Positions 44,932 through 54,727 of a DNA stretch of 64,000 bases are shown here, piece after piece; the stretch's first letter is position 1, and every line of letters starts with the position of its first letter. Below the pieces are notes generated by a model, which had not been told where the DNA came from, did no database searches, and saw nothing but the letters and a program-made list of their open reading frames with translations. The stretch is from a bacterium (GTDB lineage: Bacteria > Armatimonadota > Zipacnadia > Zipacnadales > Zipacnadaceae). The stretch covers positions 1 to 64,000 of the forward strand of contig JAUVXR010000009.1 in NCBI GenBank assembly GCA_030603495.1, given 5' to 3'. The translations under genes and the position numbers were made by a program.

Positions 44932-45054
44932 CGCGACACCGGAGTCGCACGGCACAGATTGCCTCTGGGGACGAATATCTACTCTTCTACGGCCATCGCC
45001 GACGGGCGTCTCTACATTGGTGCTGGCAATGGCTGGCTTTGTTGTGTGGAGTAG
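44932..45054 (+). pseudogene. C-terminal scrap of a PQQ-like beta-propeller protein
   Basis: The frame ending at TAG 45052-45054 reads LPLGTNIYSSTAIADGRLYI followed by GAGNGWLCCVE. This is the typical final blade of PQQ-like propellers (SSPxxADGRxYxGxxNGxLYxxE). Upstream the frame is Arg/His-rich and unlike a propeller, with no other blades. It is therefore a short remnant left after loss of a larger gene. In 44812-45153 I see no other gene. Confidence 0.45.
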
Positions 45055-45057
45055 TAA

Positions 45058-45086
45058 TTGCGTCGGCCGTCCCCTTGTGCTAAACT
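45058..45086 (+). promoter_or_regulatory. weak promoter candidate for gmk
   Basis: TTGCGT (45058-45063), 17 bases, TAAACT (45081-45086). Spacing is ideal but the hexamers are only partial. The predicted leader before ATG 45154 is ~60 bases. Confidence 0.3.
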
Positions 45087-45153
45087 ATGAGAGGTGCATT
45101 GGATGCTGCTTGATCCCGGGATAGCTAGTCCGCAATCCGATCTGTGCTCTATT

Positions 45154-45801
45154 ATGAATGATGCTCGCCCAGGTATCTTGATAGTGGTATCGGGCCCTTC
45201 TGGTGTGGGAAAAGGGACCATCATCAATGCCTTGCTCGAGTCGAATCCGGAGATTGAGGTGTCGGTATCTTGCACGACGCGTCAGGCTCGAGCAGGTGAC
45301 TGCGACGGTGTGGACTATCATTTCGTCAGCGGGGCCCGGTTCGACGAGCTGCGCGAGTCCGGCCAGCTTCTGGAGTGGGCCTGTGTACACAACAAGGACC
45401 TCTACGGCACGCCCCGCGGGCCGGTGGAGAAGGCTCTGGCTGCGGGGCGGACGATAGTGCTGGAAATTGACTACCAGGGCGCGAAATCGGTCAAAGAACA
45501 GCTCGGGGAGGAGGCTGTACTTGTCTTTGTTGCTCCGCCCTCCTGGGAGGTGCTGCTGGAACGGCTGCAAAAGCGGCATACTGAATCGCGGGAGGCCATC
45601 AAAGAGCGCCTGGCCAGTGCCCACCGGGAAATCAGTAACATCGGCATGTACGATTATGTTATAATCAATGATGAGCTATCGGCAGCGATCGCTGAGTTGC
45701 AGGCAATCCTGCTCGCCGAGTACCAGTGCACGGCTAGATTTGATTGGCGACAACTCCAGAAGCGCTTGCTTGAGCAGGCGGCGGTCTTCGACTCATCCTA
45801 A
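45154..45801 (+). CDS. gmk: guanylate kinase
   Basis: 215 residues from ATG 45154 (MNDARPGILIVVSGPSGVGK); earlier in-frame starts at 45094 and 45103 add a tail not expected in the family. It phosphorylates GMP to GDP with ATP. P-loop SGPSGVGKGTI, GMP-binding SVSCTTRQARAGDCDGVDYH, lid region RLQKRHTESREAIKERLASA, and YDYVIINDELSAA at the end. The classical TRxPRxGE motif is slightly altered (TRQARAGD). It begins the gmk-coaC-coaB-metK-priA-def-fmt run; in many bacteria gmk, coaBC and priA are likewise adjacent. Confidence 0.95.
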   Translation: MNDARPGILIVVSGPSGVGKGTIINALLESNPEIEVSVSCTTRQARAGDCDGVDYHFVSGARFDELRESGQLLEWACVHNKDLYGTPRGPVEKALAAGRTIVLEIDYQGAKSVKEQLGEEAVLVFVAPPSWEVLLERLQKRHTESREAIKERLASAHREISNIGMYDYVIINDELSAAIAELQAILLAEYQCTARFDWRQLQKRLLEQAAVFDSS

Positions 45802-45822
45802 GCGGGGCATTGACGATAGGAT

Positions 45823-46416
45823 ATGAACGAGAAGGCTATTGCGGAAATCGGTAAGCAGGTAGCGGGACGGCGCATTGTCGTGGCGGTGACCGGGGGCATC
45901 GCCGCGTACAAGGCGTGCGAGCTGGTCAGCACTCTGGTCAAGTTGGGGGCAGAGGTCCGGGTGGCTATGACCCCGAATGCCACCCAATTCGTGGGGGCTG
46001 CAACCTTTCGCGCGCTGTCCGGCCATCCGGTCGCCTGCGATATGTTCGCTGAGCCGCAGAGTGATGAGATAGCCCATGTCTCCCTCGCAGAGTTCGCGGA
46101 GCTGATTGCAGTAGTACCGGCCACGGCCAATCTGCTGGGGAAGGTCGCGGCGGGCATCTGCGACGACTTCGTTACCACCATAATCTGTGCTGGACGGGGG
46201 CCGGTGCTGGTGGCACCGGCAATGAACTGGCGAATGTGGGAGAACCCGATCGTCCAGCGCAACTGTCAGACTCTAGCCGAGTTGGGCTACCACATCGTGG
46301 CACCTGAAATAGGTCGTCTGGCCGATGGCGAGGAGGGGTGGGGCCGCTTGGCCGGTTTGGAGACGATCCTCGCTGCCATTGTGCAAGCTTTGGAGGAGCC
46401 GGGAACTGGTGGCTGA
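45823..46416 (+). CDS. coaC: phosphopantothenoylcysteine decarboxylase (CoaC half, separate)
   Basis: 197 residues from ATG 45823. A flavoprotein that decarboxylates 4'-phosphopantothenoylcysteine in coenzyme A synthesis. Motifs: VAVTGGIAAYKACELVS (FMN site), AHVSLAE (catalytic His), LVAPAMNWRMWENPIVQ (substrate clamp). In most bacteria this is the N-terminal half of a CoaBC fusion. Here it stops at TGA 46414-46416, 8 bases into the next gene. Either a natural split or one frameshift in a fused gene. Confidence 0.92.
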   Translation: MNEKAIAEIGKQVAGRRIVVAVTGGIAAYKACELVSTLVKLGAEVRVAMTPNATQFVGAATFRALSGHPVACDMFAEPQSDEIAHVSLAEFAELIAVVPATANLLGKVAAGICDDFVTTIICAGRGPVLVAPAMNWRMWENPIVQRNCQTLAELGYHIVAPEIGRLADGEEGWGRLAGLETILAAIVQALEEPGTGG

Positions 46417-47080
46417 TTCGCCTCTTACGGGCCAACGGGTGCTTGTTACTGCCGGGCCGACCCGCGAGTATCTCGATCCGGTGCGGTTCATCAGCAACCC
46501 GTCCTCCGGCAAGATGGGCTTTGCCCTGGCCCGAGCCGCCCAGGCACGCGGGGCGCAGGCAACGCTGGTTAGCGGGCCGACCGCTCTGAGAGCGCCGCCA
46601 GGAGTCAAGCTAGTCGCCGTCGAAAGCGCTGAACAGATGCACGAGGCGGTAATGGCCGGGCTGGCCGGGACTGATGTTTTCATTGGTGCTGCAGCGGTGG
46701 CCAACTTAAGACCGCAGGTGCGGGCTGAGCAGAAGATACCCGCCCGCGAAGCAGGCCTGACGGTGGAACTGGTGCCGACGCCTCATATTCTGGGCGACGT
46801 GGCGGTTTCCCGGCACCGTCCGGCCGTGGTAGTGGGCTTTGCCGCCGAGACAGAGCACCTGCGGGAGAATGCGGCACGGAAACTGCGGGAGCGGCATCTG
46901 GACCTCATCGTGGCCAACGATCTGACCGTCGCCGGCGCGGGCTTTGCCACAGATAGCAACGAGGTCACCATAATACGTGCAGACGGTATGCTGCGCGAGG
47001 TGAGCCAGCGGTCCAAGAGCGATGTCGCTGAGATCATCCTCGACGAGGTTGAGCAGATATTGCCTGCCGCGCCCGAATAG
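46409..47080 (+). CDS. coaB: phosphopantothenate-cysteine ligase (CoaB half, separate)
   Basis: 223 residues from GTG 46409, with GGAGG at 46391-46395; it overlaps coaC by 8 bases. CoaB joins 4'-phosphopantothenate and cysteine using CTP. Motifs: [79 protein letters not shown]. The domain is complete. The in-frame GTG with a ribosome site supports a real separate start, but a fusion broken by one base cannot be excluded. Confidence 0.9.
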   Translation: MADSPLTGQRVLVTAGPTREYLDPVRFISNPSSGKMGFALARAAQARGAQATLVSGPTALRAPPGVKLVAVESAEQMHEAVMAGLAGTDVFIGAAAVANLRPQVRAEQKIPAREAGLTVELVPTPHILGDVAVSRHRPAVVVGFAAETEHLRENAARKLRERHLDLIVANDLTVAGAGFATDSNEVTIIRADGMLREVSQRSKSDVAEIILDEVEQILPAAPE

Positions 47081-47103
47081 AAGTTAGAAGGGAGACAACG
47101 TCA

Positions 47104-48258
47104 TTGGCCAACCGAGTTTTCCAATTTACCTCAGAATCAGTTACCGAGGGACACCCCGACAAGATCTGTGATCAGGTCTCGGATGCCATTCTGGACCGAA
47201 TCATCGCCGATGACCCAGTAGCTCGTGTGGCAGTCGAGACAATGGTGACCACCGGGACATGCCTGGTGGCCGGGGAGGTGACTACCCAGACATACTGCCC
47301 GGTCGAGCACGTGGTCCGCGAGACCGTGCGAGAGATCGGTTATACCCGGGCCAAGTACGGCTTTGACTGCGATACTATCGGGGTGCTGACTGCGATTCAT
47401 GAGCAGTCCCCGGACATCGCCCAGGGCGTGGATACTGGTGGAGCAGGCGACCAGGGAATGATGATCGGCTACGCCAGCAACGAAACCCCAGAGTATATGC
47501 CGATGCCGATTATGTTGGCGCACAAGCTGTGCCAGCGGCTGGCAGTGGTACGTAAGACCGGCGAGCTTGCTTACCTGCGCCCTGACGGCAAGAGTCAAGT
47601 AACGGTTCGCTATGAGGATAACCAGCCGGTGGAAGTTACCAAGGTTCTGCTAGCCGTGCAGCACCGGCCCCGCATGAGCCAGACTCAGATCCGGGCCGAT
47701 ATGATTGAGACAGTTGTGTTGCCGGTCATTCCTGATCAGCTACGCGCTGGCGACCTGGTCGACAACGTACTTGTCAACGGTACGGGCAGCTTCTGTGTGG
47801 GTGGACCGCAGGCTGATACTGGCCTGACTGGCCGCAAGATAATCGTGGACACCTATGGCGGATGGGCGCGGCATGGGGGCGGCTGCTTCAGTGGCAAGGA
47901 CCCGACCAAGGTTGACCGCAGTGCCAGCTACATGATGCGCTATCTGGCCAAGAACATCGTCGCCGCTGGTCTGGCGGAGCGCTGCGAGGTGCACATCGCC
48001 TATGCCATCGGTGATGCCGAACCGTTTTCGCTGAGCGTATTCGGCCTCGGCACAGAGAAGCTACCGGAGGCTGAGATCGAGAGGCTTATCGCTGAGAACT
48101 TCGATCTTACTCCGGGAGGGATCATTCAGTACCTCGATCTGCTTCGGCCCATCTACAAGAAGACTGCCGCGTACGGCCATTTCGGGCGAGAGGAGCCGGA
48201 GTTTACCTGGGAAGGGCTGGATGCCGTGGACCTGCTGCGAGAGAAGGCGGGAATCTGA
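47104..48258 (+). CDS. metK: S-adenosylmethionine synthetase
   Basis: 384 residues from TTG 47104, after AAGGGAG. It makes SAM from ATP and methionine. Motifs: [35 protein letters not shown] (ATP-binding), [20 protein letters not shown] (P-loop-like), [11 protein letters not shown]. Length and order are textbook. Its TGA at 48256-48258 overlaps the proposed CTG start of priA. Note the corrinoid-activation genes downstream, which would also handle methyl groups. Confidence 0.97.
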   Translation: MANRVFQFTSESVTEGHPDKICDQVSDAILDRIIADDPVARVAVETMVTTGTCLVAGEVTTQTYCPVEHVVRETVREIGYTRAKYGFDCDTIGVLTAIHEQSPDIAQGVDTGGAGDQGMMIGYASNETPEYMPMPIMLAHKLCQRLAVVRKTGELAYLRPDGKSQVTVRYEDNQPVEVTKVLLAVQHRPRMSQTQIRADMIETVVLPVIPDQLRAGDLVDNVLVNGTGSFCVGGPQADTGLTGRKIIVDTYGGWARHGGGCFSGKDPTKVDRSASYMMRYLAKNIVAAGLAERCEVHIAYAIGDAEPFSLSVFGLGTEKLPEAEIERLIAENFDLTPGGIIQYLDLLRPIYKKTAAYGHFGREEPEFTWEGLDAVDLLREKAGI

Positions 48259-50774
48259 GCGCCTCGCGACCACCACAGGACGCGTTACCCTCCAGGGCGG
48301 GGACTTATGCTCAGGTACTGGTAGACTACGCTGCCCGCGACGTTGACCGACCCTTTACTTATGGGATCCCACGTGAGTTGGCCCCACAGGTTGTCATCGG
48401 CAGTCGCGTGCTCGTACCGTTTGGTCGGCAAAGGCTGGCCGGCGACGTTGTGGGATTCACTGCTGAGCCGCCGCCCGCCCGGTTGAGATATGTTATCTCC
48501 TTACTGGTTGACGCGCCGGTCTTTGACCAAGACCAGTTGGAACTGGCGCGGTGGGTGGCTGACCGATACGGCTGTTCGCTGCGCGACGCTCTGCGGTGCG
48601 TCACGCCCCCGGGAATCTCCCGCTCGCGCTTCACCACAGTTTCGCTGACCAGCACGGGTGAGGAGCTGGTGGTGACCGAGGCGCTTAGCCAGGCACCTCG
48701 CCAGGGGCAAGTCCTGCGCCTGCTGCAGGAAGCTGGGGGTGTGATGGATCTTGATGACCTGGTGCAGGCGCTGGGACAGGACGAAGGACAAGGCCTGTCG
48801 CGTAGTGCGGTGGGCTCAGCGGTGCGCAGTTTGGAAAAGAAAGAGCTATTGGTCCGCAAGCGCGGCTTGCGGCCGGCGGCCACTGGGCAGCACATGCAGC
48901 AGGTGGTGGAGCTCTTAGAAGAGGCCGGGAACAGGCCTGAGCTCGTGCAGACGCTGTCTAAACGGGCACCACGTCAGGCGGAGGTTATGCGAATACTTGC
49001 ACAAGCGGGCGGTCCGGTACCGGTCGCCGAGCTTTCCCGCAGCGCGGTAGGTGCGTTGTCCCGCAAGGGTCTCGTGCGAGTACTGCAGCGACGTTGCCAT
49101 CGTCTGCCCTACGAGCCGGGGCTCGGTAATGTCGACAAACACCCTCTCCCGCCCACGGAATCTCAAAGGAAGATTCTCCAGCACATACAGAAAGCGCTCA
49201 CCGCGCGCCGGCACGAAGCCCTTCTGCTGCACGGGATTACTGCCAGCGGTAAGACCGAAGTCTACCTCCAGGCGATTGAGACAGCGGTGAGGCTCGGGCA
49301 CTCGGCGATTGTACTGGTGCCGGAGATCGCCCTGACACCGCAGATGGTAGGCCGATTCCGGGCGCGATTCGGGGAGCGCCTGGCCCTGCTGCACAGCAGG
49401 CTGAGCGCCGGAGAGCGCTATGACGAGTGGGAGCGCATCCAGCGCGGCCAGGCAGACATCGTTATTGGCGCCCGTTCGGCGGTCTTCGCGCCTTGTCGTG
49501 ACCTGGGTATAATCGTGGTGGACGAAGAGCACGAGCGGGCTTACAAGCAGGAGAGTGCACCACGGTATCAGGCAACTGCGGTGGCGGCTGAGCGGGCGCG
49601 CCGCAGTGAGGCTGTGCTGCTAATGGGCTCCGCCACGCCCTCGCTGGAAGCCTACTACCGTGCCCTGTCGGGTCAAGATTTGTCGCTGATGACACTGCCG
49701 GAGCGCATTGACAGGCGCCCGCTGCCCCAGGTCGAGATCATTGACCTGCGCAGCGAGACGCTGATGGGTAAAGGTGGCACCTTCAGCCAGATGATGCTGG
49801 AGGCGATTGAGGATCGGCTGACGCGCGGCGAGCAGACTATCCTGTTTCTGAACCGTCGAGGCTTCTCAACCTTTGTGATGTGCCGCGAGTGCGGCCATGT
49901 CCTGCGCTGTCCCGACTGCGCGGTGTCGCTCACCTACCATCACGGCAGTCGCACTATGCGCTGTCACCACTGTGATTACAGTCTACCTGTGCCCGACATT
50001 TGTCCCAATTGCGAAGGTGTGGACATCGGTTTTCACGGCCTGGGCACTGAGCGGGTTGCCGACCAGGTGCAGCGGGAATTCGAGCAGGCAGTAGTAGCGC
50101 GGATGGACCGAGATACGGTCCGCCGCAAGGGCGCTCACGGGGATATTCTGCGGTCCTTTGCCCAGGGCGAGGCCAATATATTGGTGGGCACCCAGATGAT
50201 CGCCAAAGGCCTGGACCTAGCTAACGTCACACTCGTGGGGGTGTTGAATGCCGACGTGGGGCTGTACCGGCCCGACTTCCGGGCCGCGGAGCATACCTTT
50301 CAACTGCTGACACAGGTGGCCGGGCGCGCCGGGCGCGCCGATAAGCCCGGCGAAGTGCTGGTGCAGACCTACAACCCCGACCACTATGCTGTAATCGCTG
50401 CGCAGGGGCACGACTATGTCGCGTTCTATGAACGGGAGATCACCGCTCGTCGTGAGAATCTGTATCCGCCTTTTGTGGAGTTGGCTAATCTCGTCTTTAC
50501 TGATGAAGACGAGGATAGAGCGCTCGGCATAGCCCGACGCGCGGCGGTTTGCCTCCAGGAGATAGGGGTCTTCTTCAAGCAGGGCGAGGTCCAGTTTCTG
50601 GGACCTGCCGAGGCCCCCTTGCACAAGCTGCGCGGCCGCTATCGCTACCAGATGCTGCTAAAGGCGAAGGATATACCCAGCCTGCGTCGAACGATTGAGC
50701 AGCTTACGGTGGCTCTAGGCGATACTGAGCCGACGCAGATCTTGTGCGATATTGAGCCAGTAGATATGATGTAG
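48255..50774 (+). CDS. priA: PriA primosomal helicase with a non-standard start codon
   Basis: Up to 839 residues. PriA-type N-terminal sequence ([20 protein letters not shown]) begins at ~48306, yet this frame has no ATG, GTG or TTG until 48378. The best candidate is CTG 48255, overlapping the metK stop (CTGA) with GGCGGG upstream. Helicase motifs: [16 protein letters not shown] (Walker A), [20 protein letters not shown] (DEEH). A zinc-binding Cys cluster follows ([34 protein letters not shown]), then FLNRRGFS and [17 protein letters not shown]. PriA restarts collapsed forks. The start is inferred. Confidence 0.93.
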   Translation: MSASRPPQDALPSRAGTYAQVLVDYAARDVDRPFTYGIPRELAPQVVIGSRVLVPFGRQRLAGDVVGFTAEPPPARLRYVISLLVDAPVFDQDQLELARWVADRYGCSLRDALRCVTPPGISRSRFTTVSLTSTGEELVVTEALSQAPRQGQVLRLLQEAGGVMDLDDLVQALGQDEGQGLSRSAVGSAVRSLEKKELLVRKRGLRPAATGQHMQQVVELLEEAGNRPELVQTLSKRAPRQAEVMRILAQAGGPVPVAELSRSAVGALSRKGLVRVLQRRCHRLPYEPGLGNVDKHPLPPTESQRKILQHIQKALTARRHEALLLHGITASGKTEVYLQAIETAVRLGHSAIVLVPEIALTPQMVGRFRARFGERLALLHSRLSAGERYDEWERIQRGQADIVIGARSAVFAPCRDLGIIVVDEEHERAYKQESAPRYQATAVAAERARRSEAVLLMGSATPSLEAYYRALSGQDLSLMTLPERIDRRPLPQVEIIDLRSETLMGKGGTFSQMMLEAIEDRLTRGEQTILFLNRRGFSTFVMCRECGHVLRCPDCAVSLTYHHGSRTMRCHHCDYSLPVPDICPNCEGVDIGFHGLGTERVADQVQREFEQAVVARMDRDTVRRKGAHGDILRSFAQGEANILVGTQMIAKGLDLANVTLVGVLNADVGLYRPDFRAAEHTFQLLTQVAGRAGRADKPGEVLVQTYNPDHYAVIAAQGHDYVAFYEREITARRENLYPPFVELANLVFTDEDEDRALGIARRAAVCLQEIGVFFKQGEVQFLGPAEAPLHKLRGRYRYQMLLKAKDIPSLRRTIEQLTVALGDTEPTQILCDIEPVDMM

Positions 50775-50810
50775 AGCAAGACGGGATCTTTCCTTAGGAA
50801 GTGGAGACGC

Positions 50811-51398
50811 ATGGCCAGGCTGCCAATTCGAATTTACGGGGACAGGGTGCTGCAAAAAAGGGCTAAGCCTGTACGGCAGGTAGATGCCGCCCTGCTAGAG
50901 TTGATCGAGGCGATGATCGAGACAATGTCTGTGGAGATAGGAGCGGGACTGGCCGCGCCCCAGGTAGGCGAGTCGAGTCGCCTTATTGTCGTTGGAGCAG
51001 GCGGCGACGAAGACGGCGAGATACTGCGTCTGATAAACCCGCGCATTGTAGCTGCCTTGGGCAGCCAGGACAGCATGGAGGGATGCTTGAGCCTGCCCAC
51101 GCTACGGGGCCAGGTGCAGCGAAACGAAGAGGTAGCTGTTAAAGCTACCACCCCCGCCGGTAGCGAGATCACCATCGAGGCTGCGGGGCTGCTGGCACGC
51201 GTTCTTCAACACGAGATTGACCACCTTGACGGCGTCCTGTTCACCGATCGGGCCGACCTTGATAGCCTCTGCTGGCTGCTTCCCGATGCGGATACTGAGG
51301 ATGGCTACCGGTTGGAGCCGACCACTATGAAAGAGGCCCAACGTTGCTTTGCGCGGATGCGACGTAAGCGCGCGGGGGAAGGAGGATCGGAGCCGTGA
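50811..51398 (+). CDS. def: peptide deformylase
   Basis: 195 residues from ATG 50811, after AGGAAGTGGAG. It removes the formyl group from nascent chains. The three signatures are GAGLAAPQVGES (box 1; GxGLAAxQ), EGCLSLP (box 2, metal Cys) and LQHEIDHLDG (box 3, HExxH). The C-terminus is somewhat longer than in E. coli Def (168). It ends in GTGA overlapping fmt, the usual def-fmt pairing. Confidence 0.96.
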   Translation: MARLPIRIYGDRVLQKRAKPVRQVDAALLELIEAMIETMSVEIGAGLAAPQVGESSRLIVVGAGGDEDGEILRLINPRIVAALGSQDSMEGCLSLPTLRGQVQRNEEVAVKATTPAGSEITIEAAGLLARVLQHEIDHLDGVLFTDRADLDSLCWLLPDADTEDGYRLEPTTMKEAQRCFARMRRKRAGEGGSEP

Positions 51399-52342
51399 GG
51401 GTAGTCTTCTTTGGCACACCTGCGGTGGCGGCTGAATATCTGCGAGCGATTGACCGACGACACCAACTCGTCGGGGTGGTCACGCAGCCTGACCGACCCC
51501 GGGGGCGGGGGCGAAAGGTCTCTCCGTCGCCTGTGAAGCAGACAGCTCTGGAGTTGGGGATTGCTGTGGCCCAGCCGACGAACTTGTTGGCTGACGCTTT
51601 CCCGCAACAACTGCGTGCCTGGGCCGCCGAGGTTTTTGTGGTGGTCTCGTACGGTGAAATACTGCCTCTGAGCCTTATTAAGATGCCCCCGCAGGGGAGT
51701 GTGAATGTGCACTACTCACTGCTGCCCAAGCTGCGGGGGGCGGCGCCGGTTCAGCGGGCGCTGATGGAGGGGTTGACAGAAACGGGGATTACAGTACAAT
51801 ATATACACGAGGAGTTCGATGCAGGTGACGTCATCCTGCAAACGATGCTGGCCATCGAGCCGGAGGACAACGCGGTCACCCTGACGCAGCGACTGACGGT
51901 CCCAGGCATTCCGTTGCTGATGCAGGTCCTGGATCTGCTGGTAGCCGGCGAAGTCGAGGCCCAGCCTCAAGATCGCGAAGCGGCGACCTTGGCACCGTCC
52001 CTGACCCGGGAAGATGGCCTTATTGACTGGTGTCGGCCGGCTCGGGAGGTCGTCAACCAGGTCCGCGGATGCTTCCCATGGCCCGGTGCGAACTGCTTGT
52101 TCGGCGACCAGCGTCTCAAGATCACCCAGGCCGCCGTAGTGGGGGCTGAGCAGTACGGGGGAGGAGACTGCGGGGAAGTCGTAGAAATCATATCTGGCGA
52201 AGGTTTCGTGGTCCAAGCCAAGCCCGGTGCAGTTCTAATAAGAGAGTTACAACCTGCCGGCCGACGGATAATGTCTGCAGCCGATTTCGTAAGGGGAGCT
52301 CGACTCAAAGAGGGCACCCGACTTGAGCCCATCTCGATCTAG
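51395..52342 (+). CDS. fmt: methionyl-tRNA formyltransferase
   Basis: 315 residues from GTG 51395, overlapping the def stop by 4 bases with AAGGAGG upstream. It formylates initiator Met-tRNA. Motifs: VVFFGTPAVAAEYLRAI, VVTQPDRPRGRGRKVSPSPV, VNVHYSLLPKLRGAAPVQRA (Asn-His catalytic site), EEFDAGDVILQ (Asp). The C-terminal OB domain ends at LKEGTRLEPISI. Normal length. Confidence 0.96.
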   Translation: MRVVFFGTPAVAAEYLRAIDRRHQLVGVVTQPDRPRGRGRKVSPSPVKQTALELGIAVAQPTNLLADAFPQQLRAWAAEVFVVVSYGEILPLSLIKMPPQGSVNVHYSLLPKLRGAAPVQRALMEGLTETGITVQYIHEEFDAGDVILQTMLAIEPEDNAVTLTQRLTVPGIPLLMQVLDLLVAGEVEAQPQDREAATLAPSLTREDGLIDWCRPAREVVNQVRGCFPWPGANCLFGDQRLKITQAAVVGAEQYGGGDCGEVVEIISGEGFVVQAKPGAVLIRELQPAGRRIMSAADFVRGARLKEGTRLEPISI

Positions 52343-52401
52343 ACTGTCGGGTTGCTTCCGGCTCTTATACGCTCACGGATTTTCGTGCCAAGGAGCTTCC
52401 C

Positions 52402-52749
52402 ATGGACCGGCTTCTGGAACAAGCAGACGAGTTGCGGCGCAGCGGGCAATACGATAAGGCACTTAGCTTATACGAGCAAGTCCTGGCCGAGCAGCCAGAG
52501 CTGGTCATGGGCTGGTCGGGTCTAGCCCATACGGTAATGAACCAGGGGGAGTTCGAGCTGGCGCTGCAGCATTTCCAACGGGCTGCCGCGCTTGCCCCCC
52601 AGGAACAGCGCGTTGTCTACGATATAGCCATGCTCCACACAATGTTGGGGGACTACGACAAAGCACGGCCGCTGTTTAGTCGTGTTGTGGAGATAGACCC
52701 GAAGAGCAAAGCGGGGACCGAGGCCCAAAAACAGTTGAGTTATTACTAA
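52402..52749 (+). CDS. small TPR protein
   Basis: 115 residues from ATG 52402, after AAGGAG. About three tetratricopeptide repeats fill the protein (GQYDKALSLYEQVLAEQPEL; GEFELALQHFQRAAALAPQE; GDYDKARPLFSRVVEIDPKS). No signal peptide. TPRs bind partner proteins; the partner is not evident. It lies between fmt and the corrinoid activator. Confidence 0.8.
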   Translation: MDRLLEQADELRRSGQYDKALSLYEQVLAEQPELVMGWSGLAHTVMNQGEFELALQHFQRAAALAPQEQRVVYDIAMLHTMLGDYDKARPLFSRVVEIDPKSKAGTEAQKQLSYY

Positions 52750-52777
52750 CAAGCGGTTGCCTTATGGAGTGGGTTGT

Positions 52778-54619
52778 ATGCCACAGTTTGGCCAGGTCAC
52801 TTTCGAGCCGGCGGGGATAAGTGTTCAGATTCCCGCCGGTAGCACGATATATGAAGCGGCGCAGGCGGCCGGTGTGAGCATTGATGCCCCGTGCGGCGGC
52901 CAGGGCAAGTGCGGCAAGTGCCAGGTCGTCGTGACCAGGGGGCTGGTGAGCGAGCCAAGTGTCCTGGAAGAGGAGCACCTGACCGCGGGGGAAATGCAGC
53001 AGGGAGCTCGGCTCGCCTGCCAGACCCAGGTACAAGGTGAGGTCGTCGTCCGTCTCCTGACCGAGGAGACAGTGATCACTGGGAAGGCCTTGGACGGGGA
53101 CGGATTACGCTCTGTGCCAGTGGCCCCCAACGTGCACCGGTACGATCTAGAGATTCCTGCGCCTAGTCTCGACGACCAGCGCAGTGATTTCCGCCGGGTC
53201 GCGGACGCCCTGCCCGACACATGGACGGAGTTGACTGCCTCCGTGGGCGCTCTGCGTAGTCTCGCCTCGGCGCTGCGTGCGGACGAACAGAAGATATCAC
53301 TTTGCACGGTCGGCACCGAGCTGGTTGACGTCCGCCCGGCCTTCGCCCGTAGCCATTGCCTGGGCGTGGCGGTGGACCTGGGCACCTCCACGGTGGCGGC
53401 TTACCTGCTGGACTTGGAGACGGGCGCGCAACTGGCTACGGCGGCCACGGGCAATCCCCAGGCGCAGTTCGGCGCCGATGTTATTTCCCGTATCGAACAC
53501 TCGAACAGTAACCCCGACGGCCTGCGTCAACTGCGCGCCGAAGCGGTCCAGGTTGTCAACGAGTTGATTCAGCAGGCAGTAGCGCAGGCGGGTGCCGATC
53601 TGCGCGATGTCTACGAAGTGACCGTGGTCGGCAATACCTGCATGCACCACCTTTTCCTGGGACTGGAGCCGCGCTACTTGGCGCAGAGTCCCTACGTTCC
53701 CGTGACTACTGAGCTGCTTAGCCTGGGCGCTGCAGAGGTGGGTATAGATATCCACCCCCGCGGCAAAGTGTTCTGCTTGCCATGTATCGCAGGCTTTGTG
53801 GGCGCGGACGCCGTGGGGGTAATCGTTGCCGGTGAGTTGACGCGGCGCAGCAGGCCGGTGCTTGCGGTAGATATCGGGACCAACGGTGAGCTGGCGCTGT
53901 GGTCCGGGCAGCGTTTGCTTACGGCGTCTTGCGCAGCCGGACCGGCCTTTGAAGGGGCTGAGATAGAACACGGTATGCGCGCGGCGCCCGGCGCGATAGA
54001 TCATATCGCAGTGGTGCAGGGCGATATTGTGGTGCATACTATTGGCGACGAACCGGCGCGCGGCATCTGCGGTTCGGGTTTGGTTGATGCCATGGCAGTC
54101 GTCTTGGAGATGGGGTTGGTAGACAAGGCGGGACGAATCGTCAACGATGAGGTCTCATCGGACCTGCCTGGCACCTTGGCCCAGCGCCTGCAAGGGAAGG
54201 GCCCCCAGCGGCAGATAGTACTGGCCGACTCGTCCCAGAGCGCCGACGGCCCCGTGACTTTTACGCAAAAGGATATCCGCGAACTGCAGTTGGCCAAAAG
54301 TGCAATTCGGGCCAGTAGCGAGATGTTGCTGGAACGGGTGGGCCTGAGCGCGGACGACCTGGCGGAGATTCTCATCGCCGGAGCCTTCGGCAACTTCATT
54401 GACCCGGCCAGTGCCCTGCGGATGGGGTTGCTTCCTGAGGTCCCGGCAGATAGAATATCGGCGATAGGCAACGCTGCTGGCGCCGGCGCAATTCTGGCCC
54501 TGCGCTCATGTGTTGAGCGTGAATACAGCCGCCACATCGCGCAGGTCGCGGAGCATATTGAACTGTTCCGCAGCTCTGAATTCCAGACGAGATTTGCAGA
54601 ATATATGATGTTCGAGTAG
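52778..54619 (+). CDS. RACo-type reductive activator of corrinoid proteins (2Fe-2S + ASKHA ATPase)
   Basis: 613 residues from ATG 52778, with GGAG upstream. A plant-type 2Fe-2S domain has Cys39, Cys45, Cys48 (APCGGQGKCGKCQVVV) and Cys81 (ARLACQT). A linker follows, then the DUF4445/RACo ATPase core: LGVAVDLGTSTVAAYLLDLE, VLAVDIGTNGELALWSGQRL, GICGSGLVDAMAVVLEMG, ILIAGAFGNFIDPASALRMG. These proteins use ATP to reduce inactive Co(II) corrinoid proteins to Co(I). A corrinoid protein gene follows immediately, the expected partner. Confidence 0.93.
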   Translation: MPQFGQVTFEPAGISVQIPAGSTIYEAAQAAGVSIDAPCGGQGKCGKCQVVVTRGLVSEPSVLEEEHLTAGEMQQGARLACQTQVQGEVVVRLLTEETVITGKALDGDGLRSVPVAPNVHRYDLEIPAPSLDDQRSDFRRVADALPDTWTELTASVGALRSLASALRADEQKISLCTVGTELVDVRPAFARSHCLGVAVDLGTSTVAAYLLDLETGAQLATAATGNPQAQFGADVISRIEHSNSNPDGLRQLRAEAVQVVNELIQQAVAQAGADLRDVYEVTVVGNTCMHHLFLGLEPRYLAQSPYVPVTTELLSLGAAEVGIDIHPRGKVFCLPCIAGFVGADAVGVIVAGELTRRSRPVLAVDIGTNGELALWSGQRLLTASCAAGPAFEGAEIEHGMRAAPGAIDHIAVVQGDIVVHTIGDEPARGICGSGLVDAMAVVLEMGLVDKAGRIVNDEVSSDLPGTLAQRLQGKGPQRQIVLADSSQSADGPVTFTQKDIRELQLAKSAIRASSEMLLERVGLSADDLAEILIAGAFGNFIDPASALRMGLLPEVPADRISAIGNAAGAGAILALRSCVEREYSRHIAQVAEHIELFRSSEFQTRFAEYMMFE

Positions 54620-54630
54620 AATCTAGAGGT

Positions 54631-54682
54631 ATCTGCACAGCAGATGAGGAACCATCTGCCCGTGGTCTACGAAATCACCACG
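54631..54682 (+). promoter_or_regulatory. structured leader in front of the corrinoid protein gene
   Basis: Three short stems: ATCTGC-ACA-GCAGAT (54631-54645), GCAGATG-AGGAAC-CATCTGC (54640-54659) and CGTGGT-N10-ACCACG (54661-54682). The first two share GCAGAT and are mutually exclusive, as in a switching leader. No match to the cobalamin riboswitch core is apparent. Regulation is speculative. Confidence 0.3.
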
Positions 54683-54727
54683 CAGTAGATGCTATTAGTG
54701 AGACCTATAAAAACAGGAGGATGACAG

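Noticed and set aside
47081-47103. SAM riboswitch in front of metK
   Set aside because: Only 23 bases separate coaB and metK, too short for any known SAM aptamer.
54620-54727. Cobalamin riboswitch before the corrinoid gene
   Set aside because: The leader is ~100 bases and lacks the conserved B12-box type sequence; only short hairpins are visible.
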